Below, piece by piece: positions 59,368 to 64,000 of a DNA stretch of 64,000 bases. Position 1 is the stretch's first letter. Every line of letters starts with the position of its first letter. The translations under genes were made by a program, and so were the position numbers. The stretch is taken from assembly GCF_038002345.1 (NCBI RefSeq), contig NZ_JBBOCJ010000001.1:2108001-2172000 (forward strand). Reading direction: 5' to 3'. This stretch comes from Paenibacillus sp. FSL M7-0420. Lineage in GTDB: Bacteria > Bacillota > Bacilli > Paenibacillales > Paenibacillaceae. The notes beneath the pieces were generated by a model. The model did not search any database and was not told where the DNA came from. It saw nothing but the letters and a program-made list of their open reading frames with translations.

Positions 59368-60912
59368 CTATTTCTTCGCAAACAGCTCAATACTGTGTGT
59401 CTCCACAATTGGATTCCAGATACGCTCTACCGATAGGGTAAGCGGCTGCGGATAATCTGCAGCTTGACTGTCAAAAGATAAACTGATCTCACTGGTTCCC
59501 GTACCATCTCTAGAGATCATGGTGCCGCCGAAGTCGATTAGTGGCGTTTCCCGATTCGTTCTATTATGCACCTGGCCGTTCGCATCGGTGAATTTGTCAG
59601 CCAGTTGTGCGCCGATGTTCTCCGCCTGTACCGCCCCTTGCGAATCGGTGAAATAAGACAGATGGGTCACCTTACGCCGGAGCAGAATCTCTGCCGCTGT
59701 TGCATGATGTTCTTCCTTGGATGTGACCATTTCCCAATCGTTTACCGGTGCTTCAATCACTTGCTGCTTGTTCAGATCGACCACAAATTTCATACGGTCC
59801 GGCTCCATCGCCGAGATCCCGGCAATCTTCAGCGTGGTGGAGTCCGGCTGGTTAAGCTCGGTATGCCTGAACACCAGCGTGGCCTGCGAGTTGTCTTTGT
59901 ACACCTCGGAATTATCGGCCGTGATTCTGCCCGGATAAACTAATTTCTCGGTTTGACTCCCGGTTGTTGCGGTCAGAACAGGATTCAGCAGGCTGAAAAT
60001 CTGTTTGGTGTTTGCCTTGTCATACTCCAGATCGACATAAGTATTGAACGGAGTATACTGTACTTGGCGCACTTTGATCTTTTGCCCGTCCACGGTAAGC
60101 GTGCGATTCACAGGCAGTGTGTGCTCCTGGTCTTTGAACCTGCCCGGATCAAGCTGAAACGATACCTCCAGGCCGGTCCGATACTTGCTGCTGCTGGAAG
60201 CGAGTGCTTGGTCGGATGTTCCAGTGAGAATTAAAGTGAACTTCACCTCCTTGGAATCAGGGATGAAAGCCGGATAATTAGTGGAATAAATAAAATCTTT
60301 GCTCCCGCCGGGCTGAATCCGGGAGTCGCCATCGTACGCCATTTCCAAGGCCGCACCTCGATGTGGATATGGAACCTCGAAATCACCGAATTGAATTTTC
60401 GTATCCGCAGTAACAACTTCTTGATCCGTACCGTTGTGCACATTGAATAGGATATACACTTTACGGCCATCCGTGGCCGCGCCTTCCACATCTATACGGT
60501 ATCCTTTGTTGGTTGCGCTTTGACGGACCGGTTGGAACAGATTTCGTTCCAGGATGTCGCCAACCACCCGGTTCGTTAATGGCTGCTTGCGATAGTCCGC
60601 AAAATCATTCCAGCTTTTGGTGCTGGCCGCCTGCACTGAACCGCTGAGGCCGGAATCGTCTATACCTCCAGATGGCAAGCCGATGGATGAGACAAGCACA
60701 AAAATGGCTGCGGCCGCGGCTAATACAGCGCCGGCCCCATAGGAATAGAAACGCCGTTTGCTGCGTTTTTTTCCTTGCGTCATTCCACTGCGCATGGCAT
60801 TATAAATTTTCAATTCCTGAATCTCCTCTGCATGAAGATGGACCTCCCGGGCATCCTGTTTCAGGACACGCTCTTCTTTTTCCAACATTTCTGTCACCTC
60901 CGATTTGCTCAC
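59368..60912 (-). CDS. Membrane anti-sigma factor with DUF4179 domain
   Basis: A 514-residue protein. The N-terminal 50 residues are charged and cytoplasmic and would bind the sigma factor; a single TM helix (about 57-78, GAVLAAAAAIFVLVSSIG) leads to a large extracytoplasmic region beginning with a DUF4179-type segment (LTNRVVGDILERN). It overlaps the upstream ECF sigma gene by four bases (ATGA), the usual sigma/anti-sigma arrangement. Release of the sigma factor by a cell-envelope signal is inferred. Confidence 0.85.
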   Translation of the reverse strand: MSKSEVTEMLEKEERVLKQDAREVHLHAEEIQELKIYNAMRSGMTQGKKRSKRRFYSYGAGAVLAAAAAIFVLVSSIGLPSGGIDDSGLSGSVQAASTKSWNDFADYRKQPLTNRVVGDILERNLFQPVRQSATNKGYRIDVEGAATDGRKVYILFNVHNGTDQEVVTADTKIQFGDFEVPYPHRGAALEMAYDGDSRIQPGGSKDFIYSTNYPAFIPDSKEVKFTLILTGTSDQALASSSSKYRTGLEVSFQLDPGRFKDQEHTLPVNRTLTVDGQKIKVRQVQYTPFNTYVDLEYDKANTKQIFSLLNPVLTATTGSQTEKLVYPGRITADNSEVYKDNSQATLVFRHTELNQPDSTTLKIAGISAMEPDRMKFVVDLNKQQVIEAPVNDWEMVTSKEEHHATAAEILLRRKVTHLSYFTDSQGAVQAENIGAQLADKFTDANGQVHNRTNRETPLIDFGGTMISRDGTGTSEISLSFDSQAADYPQPLTLSVERIWNPIVETHSIELFAKK

Positions 60913-61403
60913 AGATATTTCCGCAACAGCCTAAGTCCTTCACGCAGCCAGGTTTTGACCGTGCCTTCGGGCTTATTCAGTACCTTGGCAATTTCAGTGG
61001 TCGTCATATCCTGGTAATACTTGAGCATCACGGCATGCCGGTATTTCGGCTTGATCCGGCTCATCGCCCGCTCCAGATCGAGACGGTCGCTGCTCCTCAT
61101 CTCCTGGGTCTCCTTCTCGTCCAGCTTCTCCGCCGGCACGACGCGTTTTTTACGCCTTAACTCATCCATGCAGCAGTTGATGGTAATCCGCAGCAGCCAC
61201 GGTGTGAAGGCCTGTTCGTTCTTAAGCTGTTTGCGCTTCATCCAAGCCCGGCATGAGGCTTCTTGCACCGCTTCCAGGGCATCTGCTTCTGAGCGCAGAT
61301 AGCTGTACGCGAGCGCATACAGTTTACGGTGCTCACTTGCAAGCCGCTCAAAGAACACCTCTTCATCCATCAGTTCCAGATCTGCTGTATTGGCTTTGTT
61401 CAT
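60909..61403 (-). CDS. ECF-type RNA polymerase sigma factor
   Basis: A 164-residue group IV sigma factor. Region 2 has RKLYALAYSYLRSEADALEAVQEASCRAW and WLLRITINCCMDELRRKKR; region 4 has RIKPKYRHAVMLKYYQDMTTTEIAKVLNKPEGTVKTWLREGL. The ATG at 61403 has GGGGGGAAG six bases upstream; the ATG seven codons earlier is less likely. It is cotranscribed with its membrane anti-sigma factor. Its regulon is unknown. Confidence 0.9.
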   Translation of the reverse strand: MNKANTADLELMDEEVFFERLASEHRKLYALAYSYLRSEADALEAVQEASCRAWMKRKQLKNEQAFTPWLLRITINCCMDELRRKKRVVPAEKLDEKETQEMRSSDRLDLERAMSRIKPKYRHAVMLKYYQDMTTTEIAKVLNKPEGTVKTWLREGLRLLRKYL

Positions 61404-61662
61404 TGTCTTCCCCCCATTCACCATCCCCTCTTCCTTATTGTGTTGGTCTATGGAAGAAGTCGTCCTTTAAATATGTTTTCATAAGTAAGACGGAGCTAAC
61501 CGGAAAAACGATTGATTTTTATTAAAACACATATCAGATAGGCCAACCAGTGACAAACAGGCCGCAGCCAAGCGGTATAATTGTACTACTATAAATATCC
61601 AGATTTGTGGTACTGTTAATTGTAAGCGCTGCGATTGTGGCGGAGAACGGGAGGCGGTCGAT

Positions 61663-62595
61663 ATGAAAGGTTCTCGAAGCTCCAGGCTGTATCTGCTTCT
61701 GATCATACTGTGTATAGTGCTGGGAGGTTGTTCGCGGAACTCAGGCGAAGACCCTCAAGGGGCAGCAGACAAGGTTGAGACGGCACCGCTGCAAAGCCCC
61801 GGCGTTCAGCATCTGGTTTTTCACAGTGAAGCCCTGGACTGGGATATGCGGCTCAGTGTCTATCTTCCTAAAGGGTACAATGCCTCTCAGCGTTATCCGG
61901 TCCTCTATTTCATCCATGGCTACGGCAGCCGGGAGACGGATATGTGGGGTGGGCTGAATATTCAACAGAATGCAGACCGACTGATTGAGGCCGGTCAAAT
62001 CGAACCGATCATTATCGTTGCTCCACAGATGGACAACAGCTATGGACTGAATGCTGTAGTTAATCCAGGTGATCCCGCAGCACTGGGCGGTGAACGGTAT
62101 GAGGATTATCTGGTCAAGGATGTTGTGGAATATACAGATTCGCATTTTAATACTATGGCTGAGCGCGGTTCCCGTTATATTGGCGGTATATCGATGGGAG
62201 GTTTTATCAGCCTGCATTCGGCGTTTTTGCATAGCGATGTCTATAGCAGGGTTGGCGGGCATAGCCCGGCGCTGTTCCTGGATGATTGGTCTCTTGCCGG
62301 AGGCGAGAACGGCCTGATCCAGTTTCTCTATCCGACGGAAGCGCTGCGGCAGGAGCGTGACCCGCTTCTTTTGGCGCAGAACAGGGACTTATCGAAGTTG
62401 AGTATCTACCTGGACTGCGGGGCGGAGGATAGCTACCGGTTCTATGAAGGCACGGAGCAACTGTATACCCTGCTTAAGGAGAAGGGCGTGCCGGTAGAAT
62501 ATCACCTCAGAGCAGGCCAGCATGACGGGGACTATTGGAAGAGTCACATGGACGAATATTTGAAGTTCTATGCCGGGAGGACGAAGGGATTATGA
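61663..62595 (+). CDS. Lipoprotein esterase of the esterase-D/antigen-85 type
   Basis: A 310-residue secreted alpha/beta-hydrolase. Signal peptide with lipobox LGGC (Cys23), then MRLSVYLPKGYNASQRYPVLYFIHGYGSR, nucleophile Ser177 in GGISMGGF and probable acid and base in DCGAEDSYRFYEG and GQHDGDYW. These match the esterase PF00756 family, which includes feruloyl esterases and siderophore hydrolases. The substrate is unknown. The stop overlaps the start of the next gene (ATGA). Confidence 0.88.
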   Translation: MKGSRSSRLYLLLIILCIVLGGCSRNSGEDPQGAADKVETAPLQSPGVQHLVFHSEALDWDMRLSVYLPKGYNASQRYPVLYFIHGYGSRETDMWGGLNIQQNADRLIEAGQIEPIIIVAPQMDNSYGLNAVVNPGDPAALGGERYEDYLVKDVVEYTDSHFNTMAERGSRYIGGISMGGFISLHSAFLHSDVYSRVGGHSPALFLDDWSLAGGENGLIQFLYPTEALRQERDPLLLAQNRDLSKLSIYLDCGAEDSYRFYEGTEQLYTLLKEKGVPVEYHLRAGQHDGDYWKSHMDEYLKFYAGRTKGL

Positions 62596-63614
62596 CGCTT
62601 ACGAATTACACATTGAATTTTGAAAAGCTGTGTGCTACATATAAGTTGGGCTTACTGAGTGGTGTGCCGGAGCAAATCTCCGGCGGTTTCCTCCACCGGA
62701 TGTATCGTGTGACCACGAATCAGGCAGAGTATGCAGTGAAGGCGCTTAACCCGCAGCTGATGCGGAAGGAAGCTGTGATGAATAATATGATAGCAGCCGA
62801 AAAGGTAGCCATGCTGGCCCGCAGCCAGGGAGTGAACGCACTTCCTGCACTGCTGAATGAGGGAAGCTGTATACATGAAGCGGATGGGCAATATTATTTG
62901 CTGTTCCCTTGGATAGAAGGCCGTTCCATCTCTGCGGCTGAAGCGGGGCTGGAGCAATGCATTCTGATCGGACAAGCTCTGGCTGACATCCATGCAGCGG
63001 ACTTCGCTCCTCTTCACAAAGAGCTTCAAAGGGACAGCACAGCGGAGGAATTACGGACAGATTGGCAAGGGTATGCCTTGCAGGGCGAAGCTATGGGCCT
63101 ACCATGGGCTGCACCCCTTAAGGCTAATCTGGATAAGCTAAGCTGCTATGAAAAGCAGGTCAATGCCGCTATGGCGGTCCTTAGCGGGAACATAGTCATC
63201 AGCCACCGGGATCTGGACCCGAAGAATGTAATGTGGAGCTCTGAAGGCCAGCCCGTGATCATTGACTGGGAGGCCGCAGGCTGGGTTAACCCGGCGCAGG
63301 AGCTGATGGAAGTGGCGCTCTATTGGTCAGACTTTGAGAGTGGTCACATCCGCAAGGCAGATTTCTGTGCAGTAATCCATGCTTACCGTAATCAAGGGGG
63401 AGAAATTACTGATCCCTGGCCCGAGGTGCTAAGCAGCGGCTTCCACGGCAAAATAGGCTGGCTGGAGTATAGCCTCCGGCGGTCTCTGGGCCTGGAAGGA
63501 CCGGATATTTCCGAGCGGGAGCTTGGAACGAGTCAGGTGCTGCCTACCCTGCAAGCATTGAATGATTATGCCGGATTCATTCCGGTATGCCTGCAATGGT
63601 TTGAAGATCTTTGA
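62592..63614 (+). CDS. Aminoglycoside-phosphotransferase-family kinase-like protein
   Basis: A 340-residue APH/choline-kinase-fold protein. The catalytic loop is SHRDLDPKNVMW (Asp207) and the metal-binding motif VIIDWEAAG; the N-lobe has ISGGFLHRMYRV and the Lys of YAVKALN. These proteins phosphorylate small molecules; whether this one confers antibiotic resistance is not evident. The ATG overlaps the esterase stop, with GGGAGGACGAAGG upstream, so it is translationally coupled. Confidence 0.85.
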   Translation: MTLTNYTLNFEKLCATYKLGLLSGVPEQISGGFLHRMYRVTTNQAEYAVKALNPQLMRKEAVMNNMIAAEKVAMLARSQGVNALPALLNEGSCIHEADGQYYLLFPWIEGRSISAAEAGLEQCILIGQALADIHAADFAPLHKELQRDSTAEELRTDWQGYALQGEAMGLPWAAPLKANLDKLSCYEKQVNAAMAVLSGNIVISHRDLDPKNVMWSSEGQPVIIDWEAAGWVNPAQELMEVALYWSDFESGHIRKADFCAVIHAYRNQGGEITDPWPEVLSSGFHGKIGWLEYSLRRSLGLEGPDISERELGTSQVLPTLQALNDYAGFIPVCLQWFEDL

Positions 63615-63640
63615 ACCAACCCAAGGGAGATGAAGCCGGA

Positions 63641-64000
63641 GTGGAAAAGAACAAAGTTACCTATGAAACGGTTGACCAATATATTGCGGACTTTGCACCG
63701 GAGGTCCAGGAGCTTCTGGAGAGCTTGCGTAAGGTCATTTCGAAAGCTGCGCCGGAGGCCGTGGAGAAGATCAGCTACCAGATGCCTACCTGGTTCCTGC
63801 ATAAGAATCTGGTGCATTTTGCCGCCTTCAAGAACCATATCGGATTCTACCCGGCACCCAGCGGGATTGAAGTCTTCAAGGAAGAGCTGGCGCGTTACAA
63901 AGGAGCCAAGGGTTCGGTGCAGTTCCCCATTAATGAGCCGCTCCCCTATGATCTCATTGCCAGAATCGTCAAATTCAGAGTAGCAGAGAATCAGCAGCAG
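63641..64000 (+). CDS. DUF1801 (YdhG-like) protein, cut by the window end
   Basis: Starting at GTG 63641 (GGGAGA upstream), 120 codons are open to the last base. The sequence VDQYIADFAPEVQELLESLRKVISKAAPEAVEKISYQMPTWF and HFAAFKNHIGFYPAPSGIEVFKEEL with YKGAKGSVQFPINEPLPYDLI is typical of DUF1801/YdhG-like proteins, sometimes named iron chaperones by homology with frataxin. The 3' end lies outside the window. The upstream gene is 27 bases away. Confidence 0.85.
   Translation, partial: MEKNKVTYETVDQYIADFAPEVQELLESLRKVISKAAPEAVEKISYQMPTWFLHKNLVHFAAFKNHIGFYPAPSGIEVFKEELARYKGAKGSVQFPINEPLPYDLIARIVKFRVAENQQQ

Noticed and set aside
61580..61662. TATAAT near 61600 as promoter of the esterase gene
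   Set aside because: No -35 at a usual distance; GTGACA is about 20 bases away, so support is too weak.

Overview
The window reads as a chromosomal segment of a spore-forming, S-layer-bearing Gram-positive bacterium, most likely a Paenibacillus. The evidence is an alpha/beta-type small acid-soluble spore protein, a 1585-residue surface protein with three SLH domains, YesM/YesN-type two-component pairs, secreted polysaccharide-degrading enzymes and the housekeeping order polA-mutM-ytaF-coaE-nrdR that is familiar from Bacillales. Strong AGGAGG-type ribosome sites and TTG/GTG starts fit the same group. No rRNA genes and no CRISPR array were seen.

Layout. 1-738: 3' end of a secreted starch-binding enzyme. 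815-1350: ten 51-bp tandem repeats carrying a palindrome. 1762-6070: phosphate module phoR, phoP, pstB, phoU, with PHO-box promoters before phoP and pstB. 6199-12817: core genes polA, mutM, ytaF, coaE, a lytic transglycosylase, a spore SASP gene and nrdR. 13063-13220: tRNA-Ala(GGC) and tRNA-Lys(CTT). 13394-14926: inverted GGACC repeats, two decayed genes and one 53-codon gene. 15048-17940: a self-regulated TetR/DoxX pair and a LysR regulator divergent from tautomerase and carboxymuconolactone-decarboxylase-like genes. 18218-22975: SLH surface protein. 23060-24560: a second 51-bp repeat array split by an IS3-family element. 24645-26571: TerD/TerA-like fusion with a partner. 26711-31374: two-component system divergent from a lantibiotic-immunity-type ABC exporter. 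31495-33057: L-asparaginase and a sigma-factor remnant. 33225-39669: ABC importer with its own YesM/YesN pair. 39734-42965: Fur-controlled siderophore uptake. 43009-46848: tightly overlapping ABC-2 exporter and serine hydrolase operon. 47057-48376: amino-acid permease. 48522-48594: a second, identical tRNA-Lys. 49044-64000: metabolic and secreted genes (M16 peptidase, LLM oxidoreductase, class I aldolase, GH16 glucanase, ECF sigma/anti-sigma, esterase, kinase-like protein, DUF1801).

How things fit together. The first 6 kb is a phosphate-sensing unit, and the same PHO-box spacing upstream of ytaF suggests that gene may also be under PhoP control. Fur sites control siderophore uptake. Several genes look like envelope defence (LanFEG-like exporter, TerD-TerA, ABC-2 exporter with beta-lactamase-fold hydrolase). 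The segment between the two identical tRNA-Lys genes (about 35 kb) has an accessory character.

The strongest candidate for something undescribed is the 51-bp palindromic repeat family. Its sequence differences keep a hairpin intact only if the minus strand is the RNA, through G-U pairs, and one array can be restored to the exact 51-bp period by removing the IS and one copy of a CAG target duplication.
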